Of a DNA stretch of 6,136 bases, positions 1-6,136 are shown piece after piece. A program made the translations under genes and the position numbers. The notes below the pieces were generated by a model. The model did no database searches, had not been told where the DNA came from, and was given only the letters and a program-made list of their open reading frames with translations. Origin of the DNA: Anaerolineales bacterium (GTDB lineage Bacteria > Chloroflexota > Anaerolineae > Anaerolineales > UBA6663); the NCBI GenBank assembly GCA_017999235.1, contig JAGOBN010000264.1, forward strand, positions 1-6,136, read 5' to 3'. Position 1 is the stretch's first letter. Each line of letters opens with the position of its first letter.

Positions 1-618
1 GTCCCAGGTAAAGAGCGGCACAAACACCGTCGGCTGGAAGAGATACTGCTGGCCGCCGCTGATGCCGACCACCTTGAGGGAGTAAAACTCATCCTCGGTG
101 CCTTGCGTGGTCTGAATGACGAGCGTGTCGCCCACCGTGATGTTCAGGCGCGTCACCACGCCCCGGTCCAGGATGGCCTCGGCGGCCTGATTGGTGCCCA
201 GTTGCCGGCCCTGCCGCGCCCGCGGCTCACCGGGCTGGCCCGGCTCCACGCCCACCAGCGCGATGCGGAGCGGCGCAGCCTGGGCGCTGGCCGGCAGGGG
301 CTGGGCGATCACGGCATTGGCGAAGGCGATGGCGCCGGCGGCCGCCACGCCCGGCACGCGCCGGATGGCGGGCACCCGCGAGCGGCCGAGCCGGCTGGCC
401 GCCAGCAGTTTGTCCGAGCGCTCCCCGAGCGCCACAAATTGCGCGTCCAGTTTGGACAGGTATTCGCGGTTGCTGTTGGCCAGCCCTTCGGAGATGGCGG
501 CGATAAACAACACCAAAATGGTGATGAGGGCCACGACCAGGCCGAAGAGCATAAACCGGCCGCGGTTGCGCCAGATTTCGTGAGTGGCGAGATACGTTGC
601 CGTGCTGATAGCATTCAT
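1..618 (-). CDS. MacB/FtsX-type ABC transporter permease, N-terminal part (cut by window edge)
   Basis: The frame opens at an ATG on the minus strand (618-616) and stays open for 206 codons to base 1, so the C-terminus lies outside the window. Residues about 1-21 are a basic cytoplasmic stretch (EIWRNRGRF), 22-43 form one strong membrane helix (MLFGLVVALITILVLFIAAI), and 44-206 form a soluble extracytoplasmic domain. The stretch around 148-168 (AILDRGVVTRLNITVGDTL) and the ending VVGI...FVPLFTWD are typical of the MacB periplasmic core domain. In this family the single N-terminal helix and large external domain are followed by three more helices (FtsX domain), which would be in the missing part. 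Such permeases work as dimers with a separate LolD/MacB-type ATPase, in export or mechanotransmission of lipids, peptides or drugs; the substrate cannot be told. A good Shine-Dalgarno supports the start. It is separated from the upstream kinase by 107 bases with an AT-rich island, so it probably has its own promoter. Confidence 0.88.
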   Translation of the reverse strand, partial: MNAISTATYLATHEIWRNRGRFMLFGLVVALITILVLFIAAISEGLANSNREYLSKLDAQFVALGERSDKLLAASRLGRSRVPAIRRVPGVAAAGAIAFANAVIAQPLPASAQAAPLRIALVGVEPGQPGEPRARQGRQLGTNQAAEAILDRGVVTRLNITVGDTLVIQTTQGTEDEFYSLKVVGISGGQQYLFQPTVFVPLFTWD

Positions 619-624
619 AGACTG

Positions 625-630
625 TCTCCT
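625..630 (-). promoter_or_regulatory. Ribosome binding site of the MacB-like permease
   Basis: On the minus strand the bases read AGGAGA, six bases before the ATG at 618-616. This is the clearest Shine-Dalgarno in the window and decides the start of the permease. Another ATG four bases further in (614-612) lies in a different frame and is not the start. Confidence 0.75.
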
Positions 631-638
631 ACCGTCAC

Positions 639-671
639 AGCATAGCGTGCTCTGGCTAGGATGTCTATGCT
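639..671. repeat. 7-bp inverted repeat in the leader of the MacB-like permease
   Basis: AGCATAG at 639-645 is the exact reverse complement of CTATGCT at 665-671, with 19 bases between. A shorter nested pair, AGCA (639-642) and TGCT (648-651), shares the left arm. The repeat lies between the AT-rich island and the ribosome binding site of the permease gene, so it could be an operator or a leader RNA stem. A 7-bp match in about 100 bases can also arise by chance. No regulator gene is visible to pair with it. Confidence 0.35.
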
Positions 672-725
672 TTGGATATATTTTGTATAATCTTGTCTTG
701 GGCGTGCAAAACCGGGCGCGGCCGC

Positions 726-3224
726 TTACTCCAGCGGGGCGGCCGGCAGGGTGAGGAGGGCGGTGGCGCCCTGATTTTCGCCGGGGCTGAGCAATTCCAG
801 AGAACCCTTCATTAACCCGGCCAAGCGCCGGGCAATGCTCAGCCCCAGGCCGCTGCCGCCGAAGCGGCGCGTGGAGCTGCCATCCACCTGCGTGAAGGTC
901 TCGAAGAGCCGGGCCTGTTGTTCCAGCGGAATGCCGACGCCAGTGTCTTCCACGCTCAGGCGGACGGTGGCGGGGCTGGGTCCGGGGCCGGCGGTGAGTT
1001 GAATCTGGCCGCCGGCCGGCGTAAACTTCAGGGCGTTATCCAGCAGGTGCATCAGAATCTGACGCACGCGGGTATGGTCGGCCCAGATGCCCGGGAGGCC
1101 GGCGGCCACGGCCGGGGGCCGCAAGGTGACCGGTTTTTCGGCGGCCTTGGGCGCGATCAGCGCGTGGGCCTCGGCCAGGATCAACGACGGATCGACCTCT
1201 TGCAGGAGCAGCTCCACCTGGCCGGCCTCGATCTTGGCGATATCCAGCAGGTTGTTGATCAGCCCGAGCAGCTGCCGGGAGGCCTGGCTGGCCACCTGCA
1301 GGAACCGGCGCTCCTCTTCCGGTGACTCACACAACCCGTCCAACACTAGATCCAGCGAGCCCAGGATGCCGGTCAGCGGGGTGCGGAGTTCGTGGGAGGT
1401 GTTGGCCAGGAATTCGCTCTTGGAGCGGTTGGCGGCTTCGGCCGTCTGTTGGGCCAGGCGCAGGTCATGCATCAACTGGGCGCCGTGCAGGGCCAGCGCG
1501 GCCTCTTCGGCAAAAGCCGCAATCAAGCGCTGATCGCGCGCGGAGAACGCGTCCGGCTGCGGACTCTGCAGATCGAGTACCCCGATGACGGCGCCGGCGA
1601 TGATCAGGGGAACCACCAACTCCGAGCGCGAGGTGGTGTTGACCTGGATGTAACGCGGATCGCCGGAGACCTCCGGCGCGTACAGCAGGACGCCGGCCCG
1701 CGCCGCGGCCACGGTCAGGCCGGGGCCGGCCAGCGGCAGGCGCCAGCGCACGGCGGCGTCGGTGTGGCCGGTCAGCGCCAGGAAGACCAGCTCGCCGGCC
1801 GCCGCATCCACCAGGCCGATGGCCGTATGGGTGAATTTGAACTCGGCCGCCAGGGTATCGGTGATGCGCTGGGCCATATCCGCTAAAGTGGTCGGCGCGC
1901 CCACCAGCGCCGTCGAAGCGCGGTACAGCGCCGCCAATTCGCCGGCTTGCTGCTGCAGCGACTCATAGAGCTGGGCGTTGGACATCGCCACGCCGGCCTG
2001 GTCGGCGAAGGCCAGCAGCCGGTCGGCGTGCAGGGCGGTGAAGAAGCCCGGCTGGCTGCTCAGGGCGTTAATGATGCCGATCACGCGATTCCGCACCAGA
2101 ATCGGGGCGGCCACTATGGAGCGAATCCACGCCAGTTCGGGCCGCTGGACCCAGTGCGGGTCGCGCTGCGTGTCGGCGATCACGACGGGCAGCTGCCGCG
2201 TCACGATCGACTGCAGGGTGGCGTACTGGGCCAGCGGGAGCCGCAGGCCGCGCAGCCACTCCGGGGTCAGGCCAAAGTTCTCATAGCCCTGCCAGCGCAC
2301 CAGGCGCGCCACCTGGTCAGCCGGCTCCGCGCCTTCCAACAGCATGACGTCCACGGCTTCGTGCGGCACCACGCGCCCCACGTTGAGCAGGATGCGCTCC
2401 AGAAGATAGTTGGGCTGCAGGGTGCTGTTCAGGGCGGCGGCCGTGTCGCGCAGCGCCTCGGCCAGCAGGCGCTGATCGCGCTCGGCGGCTTCGGTCTCTT
2501 TGCGGCGCGTGATGTCCCGGCCGGCGCCATAGACGCGCGCCACGCGCCCGGCCGCGTCCAATATCGGATGGTGGACGAGGTGCAGCCAGACCGGCGCACT
2601 GTCCGGCTGCAGCAGCCGCGCTTCCACCACATCCTGGTAGCCGGCCAGCAGGCGCTCCAAGTGGGCGCGCACGCGGTCCAGATCGGCGGGGTGAAAGGCC
2701 GCCAGGATCAGGTCCAAGCTGTGCGGCGCGCCGCTCAGGCGAGAGCGCCAGTGTTGGAGCCCTTCGCTCAGCCAGCCCACCTCGAAGCGGCCGTCCGGCC
2801 GCACCTCCACCGCGTAGGCAAAATCCACCGCCAGGCCCGCCACCAGCCGGTAGTGCAGGTGCGCCGCCCGTTGTTCCGAGCGGGCGGCGGCGTGCGCCCG
2901 GGCGCGAGCCACGGCTGCCGGCAGGCGCGCCAAGTGATCCCAGGCCACCACATCGCTGGCCCCGGCCCGAAATAACGCGGCCACGGCTTCGCCGTCGGCC
3001 CAATCGCCAATCACAATGACGGGCGCGGCAGGCCGGCGCCCGCCGGCCTGCCGCAGACCCGCCTCGGCGTCCGGTCCGGCGACGAGCACGCAGTCGTATT
3101 CAGATTGTGACAGCGCTTGAAGAAATTCAGGCAGGGCGGATACTACGTAATCATCCGCCTGCTCGCGGCCCAAGGCCTGCAGCACACGCTCGTGCGGTGG
3201 GGGACAAAGAATAAGGGCAGGCAT
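726..3224 (-). CDS. Soluble sensor histidine kinase (pseudo-receiver, PAS, GAF, GAF, HisKA, HATPase_c)
   Basis: This 832-residue two-component kinase should autophosphorylate on His and pass the phosphate to an unidentified response regulator. Domains in order: receiver-like fold about 1-113, PAS about 125-243 ending in the usual GRDITRRK exit, GAF about 268-418, GAF about 428-583, helical linker 578-606, HisKA about 602-668 with phosphoacceptor His611 in TSHELRTP, and HATPase_c to the end with the N-box LLDNALKF (Asn730), DTGVGIP (760-766) and GGSGLGL (789-795). The catalytic parts look intact. No membrane segment or signal peptide is seen, so it is cytoplasmic. Neither GAF domain contains Cys, which argues against covalent bilin binding. 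The receiver-like part lacks the phosphoacceptor Asp (Ala49), the acidic pair (Cys7-Pro8) and the Lys (Trp95). I chose the ATG at 3224-3222 because the first beta strand (ALIL) follows at once; a TTG at 3260-3258 would add 12 residues. Neither start has a good Shine-Dalgarno. The stop is TAA at 728-726. It follows the permease gene by 77 bases. Confidence 0.93.
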   Translation of the reverse strand: MPALILCPPPHERVLQALGREQADDYVVSALPEFLQALSQSEYDCVLVAGPDAEAGLRQAGGRRPAAPVIVIGDWADGEAVAALFRAGASDVVAWDHLARLPAAVARARAHAAARSEQRAAHLHYRLVAGLAVDFAYAVEVRPDGRFEVGWLSEGLQHWRSRLSGAPHSLDLILAAFHPADLDRVRAHLERLLAGYQDVVEARLLQPDSAPVWLHLVHHPILDAAGRVARVYGAGRDITRRKETEAAERDQRLLAEALRDTAAALNSTLQPNYLLERILLNVGRVVPHEAVDVMLLEGAEPADQVARLVRWQGYENFGLTPEWLRGLRLPLAQYATLQSIVTRQLPVVIADTQRDPHWVQRPELAWIRSIVAAPILVRNRVIGIINALSSQPGFFTALHADRLLAFADQAGVAMSNAQLYESLQQQAGELAALYRASTALVGAPTTLADMAQRITDTLAAEFKFTHTAIGLVDAAAGELVFLALTGHTDAAVRWRLPLAGPGLTVAAARAGVLLYAPEVSGDPRYIQVNTTSRSELVVPLIIAGAVIGVLDLQSPQPDAFSARDQRLIAAFAEEAALALHGAQLMHDLRLAQQTAEAANRSKSEFLANTSHELRTPLTGILGSLDLVLDGLCESPEEERRFLQVASQASRQLLGLINNLLDIAKIEAGQVELLLQEVDPSLILAEAHALIAPKAAEKPVTLRPPAVAAGLPGIWADHTRVRQILMHLLDNALKFTPAGGQIQLTAGPGPSPATVRLSVEDTGVGIPLEQQARLFETFTQVDGSSTRRFGGSGLGLSIARRLAGLMKGSLELLSPGENQGATALLTLPAAPLE

Positions 3225-3301
3225 GCAGTCGGTCAGTCCGCTGATTGGTGGTCCCCCCAAAGCGGATGCGGCACGAGTCTACAGCACTTTGACCCAGATT
3301 T
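3225..3301 (-). other. Short gap between NatB-type permease and kinase
   Basis: These 77 bases carry no convincing hairpin with a T-run on the minus strand, so read-through from the permease into the kinase is plausible. I also see no well-spaced -35/-10 pair. An in-frame TAG at 3281-3279 limits any upstream extension of the kinase. A TTG followed by a run of six G lies at 3260-3252; the G-run is too far (about 24 bases) from the ATG to serve as its ribosome binding site. Confidence 0.4.
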
Positions 3302-4480
3302 CTACCGCGCGAGCACAATCTGTTCGCGCTCGTATAACCTAATTGAGACCCCAATCAGCAGAATGGCCAGCAGCAGGGTGACGACGGCGGAGATCAGCAC
3401 GTTGACGGTGCTGATCGGTTCGGCGCGCATCAACTGGTTGATCAGCAGTTGCTGGCCGAAAGTGGGGATGAGCATGGTCCACAGCTCCGCCTTGAGCGGG
3501 ATGAAGGCCAGCCCCAGGCCGGGCAGGGCCGGGATCAGCGGCAGGAAGCCCACATAGGTCTGGGCTTCTTTGAAGTTGCGGGCGAAGGTGGCGATGATCA
3601 TCTGCAGCGCCGAGGCCAGGACGATCATGGGCAGGCAGACCAGGAAGATGCTGGCCAGGGCCAGCGGGTCAATGCTCAGCCGGAAGCCGATGAAATCCTC
3701 CAGCGGGATGAGGTTGAAGATGACGGCGTACGCGGCCAGGGTGATCAACAGCACGCCGCCGGCGAAGGGCAGGGCGGCCAGCAGTTTGCCCAGCACCACC
3801 GCGCGCCGGGTGGCCGGGTTGATCAGCAGGGGTTCCAGCGAGCCGCGCTCGCGCTCGCCGGCCGTTGAGTCGATGATGACGCCGGCCCCGCCCGAGAACA
3901 GCGCGAACATCAGGAAGTACGGCAGGGCGTTGAGGAAGATCAGCACCTGGCTCTGCGGCGTGGCGGTGTCCACGTTTTGGACGGTGAGCGGCTGGATCAC
4001 GGCTGGGCTGACGCCGCGCGCCACCAGGCGCAGGGCGCTGATCTGGCGGCTGTAGGCGTCCAGCAGGCTGCGGGTGCGGTTGACGGCCAGGCTGGCGGAT
4101 TGGCGCGAGCTGTCCGCCACAATCTGCACGGCGGCCGGCTGGCCAGCGCCGAAGTCCGCCGGGTAATCCTCCGGGATCACGAGCACCAGTTCCACGTCGC
4201 CGTTCCGGACGGCGGTTTCCGGGTCGGCCGGGCCGGGGACGAGCGTGGCGTTTTGCTGCTCCAGGAACTGGACCAGATTGGGGGCGTGCTCGGCGCCGAT
4301 GACGGGCAGCACCAGCGCCTTGTCGCCGGCCTCTTTGAAGAACGCCTGGCCCAGGATGATGATCAGCAGCAGGATGAGCAGCGGGCCGAGCAGGGCGCCG
4401 AAGATGGCGCTGCCCAGCGTGCGCCGGTCCCGCAGGTTGTCAACGACTTCTTTTTGGAAGACGACCCAGATCGGTTGCAT
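3302..4480 (-). CDS. natB: NatB-type ABC-2 transporter permease
   Basis: This 392-residue integral membrane protein has the layout of the NatB/ABC-2 family (ABC2_membrane_3 type). A short cytoplasmic N-terminus (FQKEVVDNLRDRR) leads to helix 1 (about 23-46), then a large extracytoplasmic domain (about 50-175), then helices at about 178-204, 228-256, 273-299, 308-328 and 359-382. The cytoplasmic loop after helix 2 carries the family hallmark GERERGSLEPLLINP (208-222), which in this family contacts the ATPase. It should form the channel half of an exporter with the NatA-type ATPase encoded 12 bases upstream. Bacillus NatAB exports Na+, but related pairs are poorly characterised, so the symbol is a family label and the substrate is unknown. 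The ATG (4480-4478) follows the ATPase stop closely with a weak AAGAGA as ribosome binding site; the stop is TAG at 3304-3302. Length is normal and I see no damage. Confidence 0.93.
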   Translation of the reverse strand: MQPIWVVFQKEVVDNLRDRRTLGSAIFGALLGPLLILLLIIILGQAFFKEAGDKALVLPVIGAEHAPNLVQFLEQQNATLVPGPADPETAVRNGDVELVLVIPEDYPADFGAGQPAAVQIVADSSRQSASLAVNRTRSLLDAYSRQISALRLVARGVSPAVIQPLTVQNVDTATPQSQVLIFLNALPYFLMFALFSGGAGVIIDSTAGERERGSLEPLLINPATRRAVVLGKLLAALPFAGGVLLITLAAYAVIFNLIPLEDFIGFRLSIDPLALASIFLVCLPMIVLASALQMIIATFARNFKEAQTYVGFLPLIPALPGLGLAFIPLKAELWTMLIPTFGQQLLINQLMRAEPISTVNVLISAVVTLLLAILLIGVSIRLYEREQIVLAR

Positions 4481-4492
4481 GGTGTCTCTTGG

Positions 4493-5227
4493 CTAACGCT
4501 CCAGGCCGGCCTCGCTGCCGATGATGCTCACAAACGCGTCCTCCAGGCTGGCCTGGCCGGTCTGCCGCCGCAGCTCGTCGGCGGTCCCCATCGCGGCCAC
4601 TTTGCCGTGCGCCATGATGACGATCTGGTCGCACAGGGCCGCCACTTCCTGCATGATGTGGCTGGAGAATAGCACGCAGTGGCCGTCGGCGCGCAGCCGG
4701 CGGATGACATCGCGCATGGCGCGCGTGCTCATCACGTCCAGGCCGTTGGTCGGCTCGTCCAGCAGCACGTTGCGCGGGCCATGCACCAGCGCACGGGCGA
4801 TGGCCACCTTCAGGCGCTCGCCGGTGGAGAAGCCCTCGGCGCGGCGGTCGGCGATCTCGCTCATTTCCAGCAGCTTGAGCAGCCGGTCGATGCGCGCCTC
4901 CAGATCAGCGCCGGCCAGCCCGTGCAGGCGGCCAAAGTAGCGCACGTTCTCGCGCGCGGTCAGCCGCGGGTAGAGGCCGCGCGCATCCGGCAGCGCGCCC
5001 AGGCGGCGCTGGACCTCCAGCGGGGCCTGCACGACGTCAAAGCCGTCCACGCGCGCCGCGCCCTGGTCGGGCTTGAGGAGCGTGTACAGCATGCGCAGGG
5101 TGGTGCTCTTGCCGGCGCCGTTCGGGCCGAGCAGGCCCGTGATCTGGCCGTCGGGGGCGGTGAAGGAGACGCCCTGCACGGCTTTGACCGCGCCGAAACC
5201 CTTGTGGAGGTTGTGAACTTCGATCAT
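4493..5227 (-). CDS. natA: NatA-type ABC transporter ATP-binding protein
   Basis: This 244-residue nucleotide-binding subunit drives the NatB-type permease that follows. Visible motifs: Walker A GPNGAGKST (34-42, Lys40), an ABC signature region FSTGERLKVAIARAL (133-147), Walker B NVLLDEP (153-159, Glu158), D-loop NGLDV (161-165) and switch His190 in LFSSH. Two motifs depart from textbook ABC ATPases: the signature reads STGER rather than LSGGQ, and the Q-loop region LGALPDARGLYPRLTAREN (77-94) has Asp81 where Gln is usual. As far as I recall both are common in the NatA subfamily, so I do not read them as loss of activity. The C-terminus LEDAFVSIIG is also typical. The ATG is at 5227-5225, 11 bases after the hydrolase stop, with only a weak GGG-containing ribosome binding site that overlaps that stop; the gene ends with TAG at 4495-4493. 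The symbol is a family label, not proof of Na+ export. Confidence 0.95.
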   Translation of the reverse strand: MIEVHNLHKGFGAVKAVQGVSFTAPDGQITGLLGPNGAGKSTTLRMLYTLLKPDQGAARVDGFDVVQAPLEVQRRLGALPDARGLYPRLTARENVRYFGRLHGLAGADLEARIDRLLKLLEMSEIADRRAEGFSTGERLKVAIARALVHGPRNVLLDEPTNGLDVMSTRAMRDVIRRLRADGHCVLFSSHIMQEVAALCDQIVIMAHGKVAAMGTADELRRQTGQASLEDAFVSIIGSEAGLER

Positions 5228-5238
5228 GGTGGATCGCC

Positions 5239-6136
5239 CTACGGCCGCGGCCCGGTAAAGGTCACAAAAAACGGCGGCGGTTGGATGGCCTGCACGCAGG
5301 CGCTGTCCAGGCCGGCCGCCGTCCCCTGCTCAATAAACTCCGTGGCCAGGCGGTCCACACACCCACGGATCAAAATGCCGTGGCCCATGCCGGGCGCCAC
5401 GATCTGCCGGCTTTGGCTTAGGCCGGCCGCGACGACCGCCGCGTATTGCGGCGGCGTGATCGGGTCAGCCTCGCCGGACAGCAGCAGGGTCGGCACCGCG
5501 CTGGTCACCGGCTGGTAAAAATCGGCGCTGACCGCGCCGGCCGGCCACTCCGCGCAGACGGCGCGCAGCGCGGTCGTCCGGTCGCCAAAGGTGGGGCCGG
5601 CGGCGGCGGCGGCCTCCGCGGCCGTGAGGCGCGGCGCGTCTTCGGCGCAGGCCACCGCGTAAAACATCCCGTCATACAGGCCGGCGTCCAGGCTGTAGGC
5701 CTGCGTCAGGAGCGGCGCGTAGTTGCCGTCGGCGTAGGCGGTGTGCACACTCAGCGGCAGCAGGGCCACAAATTCCGGCGCGTACAGCGCGCCAAAGACG
5801 ATGTTGGTCAGCATGGCGCGGGTCAGGGTCAGTTCCAGCGGCGCGCCTGTCACCGGGTTGGGGACCGTCACAGCCGCCGGCTGATCTTCCAGCCGCTCCA
5901 GCAGGGCCGCAAACTCGGCCGCCAGCTCGGGGAACGCGGCCTGGCAGGCGGCGTCGGCGGCGCAGCGCGCGAAGGTCAGGTCCAGCGCCCGCTGGCCGTC
6001 TTGGGACGCGCCGAGGAACAGCCGGAAATCCGGGTCCACCACCGCGTCCAGGATCATGGCCCGCACGCGCTCCGGGTACCGGCGCACATACGTCAGGGCC
6101 GCGCGCGTGCCGTAGGAAGCGCCATACAGATTGATC
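5239..6136 (-). CDS. TAP-family alpha/beta hydrolase (peptidase/esterase), C-terminal part (cut by window edge)
   Basis: The frame is open from the window edge to TAG at 5241-5239, giving 298 visible residues; the N-terminus is missing. The first residues read INLYGASYGTRAAL, containing the nucleophile elbow GASYG with catalytic Ser at 6117-6115. The acid is probably Asp in SGEADPITP (codon 5466-5464) and the base His in GMGHG (codon 5382-5380), so a full triad is present. The segment from VPTLLLSGEADPITP to the end matches the TAP C-terminal domain found in tripeptidyl aminopeptidase and prolyl aminopeptidase-like enzymes. Six Cys (in RCAADAACQ, VACAED, AVCAEW, RGCVD and DSACV) sit where this family usually forms disulfides, which suggests an exported protein, although the signal peptide would lie outside the window. 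A GTG at 6087-6085 is inside the conserved fold and cannot be the start. The gene is followed after 11 bases by the NatA-type ATPase, so they are likely co-transcribed. The substrate cannot be told: peptide or ester. Confidence 0.92.
   Translation of the reverse strand, partial: INLYGASYGTRAALTYVRRYPERVRAMILDAVVDPDFRLFLGASQDGQRALDLTFARCAADAACQAAFPELAAEFAALLERLEDQPAAVTVPNPVTGAPLELTLTRAMLTNIVFGALYAPEFVALLPLSVHTAYADGNYAPLLTQAYSLDAGLYDGMFYAVACAEDAPRLTAAEAAAAAGPTFGDRTTALRAVCAEWPAGAVSADFYQPVTSAVPTLLLSGEADPITPPQYAAVVAAGLSQSRQIVAPGMGHGILIRGCVDRLATEFIEQGTAAGLDSACVQAIQPPPFFVTFTGPRP

Larger units (their letters stand above)
619..725 (-). promoter_or_regulatory. Intergenic region with AT-rich island, likely promoter of the MacB-like permease
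   Basis: This is the longest non-coding stretch in the window. Bases 671-699 are strikingly AT-rich against a GC-rich background, as expected of a promoter. On the minus strand, TTGCAC (709-704) could be a -35 element, but the best -10 candidates are poorly placed: TATACA (689-684) leaves a 14-base spacer, and CAAAAT (685-680) leaves 18 bases with only four consensus matches. I therefore assign the region but not exact boxes. The plus strand carries a perfect TATAAT (686-691) with no good -35 and no gene downstream in that direction. No convincing terminator for the kinase is seen; an 8-bp GC palindrome (718-725) directly follows its stop. Confidence 0.4.

Noticed and set aside
103..645. Plus-strand open frame of 180 codons opposite the MacB-like permease
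   Set aside because: The opposite strand encodes a clear membrane helix and MacB core motifs with a Shine-Dalgarno at its start; this frame has neither.
718..725. GC-rich 8-bp palindrome just after the kinase stop as a terminator
   Set aside because: A loopless 8-bp palindrome (also a restriction-type site) cannot form a proper hairpin as such, and the following T-run is only four bases and displaced by five other bases.
1947..2975. Long plus-strand open frame (342 codons) opposite the kinase
   Set aside because: It is antisense to strongly supported PAS/GAF coding sequence. Its translation is rich in Gln, Gly, His, Val and Arg without domain motifs, as expected from the complementary strand of a GC-rich gene.
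2317..3003. Minus-strand open frame of 228 codons in another frame inside the kinase
   Set aside because: It is an Arg/Gly/Ala/Pro-rich out-of-frame translation within the PAS and GAF region, with no motif or ribosome binding site of note.
3977..4672. Plus-strand open frame of 231 codons opposite the permease and ATPase
   Set aside because: The composition is that of an antisense shadow (Asp, Gln, His and Gly rich) and it overlaps conserved NatB and NatA coding regions.
4493..5227. Loss of ATPase function because of Asp81 in the Q-loop region and STGER in the signature
   Set aside because: Walker A, Walker B with its Glu, D-loop and switch His are intact, and I recall these variants as usual in NatA-type subunits.
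4679..5518. Plus-strand open frame of 279 codons across the ATPase and hydrolase
   Set aside because: It lies opposite two well-supported genes, crosses their junction and shows no recognisable motif.
6085..6087. GTG as the start of the alpha/beta hydrolase
   Set aside because: The open frame continues upstream through the conserved nucleophile elbow GASYG to the window edge, so this GTG is an internal Val codon.

Overview
The window is GC-rich (roughly two thirds G+C by eye) and densely coding. Every gene I can support lies on the minus strand, so transcription runs from high to low coordinates. Protein style points to a bacterium of the Chloroflexota, perhaps Anaerolineae-like: Ala/Leu/Arg-rich soluble PAS-GAF-GAF histidine kinases, NatA/NatB-type exporters, TAP-family hydrolases and MacB-like permeases. 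This is an impression from family resemblance; no rRNA or marker gene is present to confirm it.

Layout in transcription order. (1) 6136-5239: C-terminal part of a TAP-family alpha/beta hydrolase (peptidase/esterase), cut by the window edge just before its nucleophile elbow. (2) 5227-4493: NatA-type ABC ATPase. (3) 4480-3302: NatB-type ABC-2 permease. These three are separated by only 11 and 12 bases and look like one operon encoding an ABC-2 exporter with a hydrolase upstream. (4) 3224-726: a soluble sensor histidine kinase with a degenerate receiver-like N-terminus, PAS, two GAF domains, HisKA and HATPase_c, 77 bases after the permease with no visible terminator between. (5) 618-1: N-terminal 206 residues of a MacB/FtsX-type ABC permease with a clear Shine-Dalgarno, cut by the other window edge.

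The only non-coding stretch above 100 bases is 619-725, between the kinase and the MacB-like permease. It holds an AT-rich island, probably the promoter region of the last gene, a 7-bp inverted repeat and the ribosome binding site. There are no RNA genes, mobile elements, CRISPR arrays or long repeats that I can see.

How the genes may work together (inference): NatA and NatB should form one exporter. The kinase may be co-transcribed with it and sense a cytoplasmic cue, but no response regulator is in view. The hydrolase family is usually exported and may act on a substrate related to the exporter. I see nothing that qualifies as a clearly new system; the most distinctive points are the hydrolase-NatA-NatB-kinase arrangement and the kinase's degenerate receiver.
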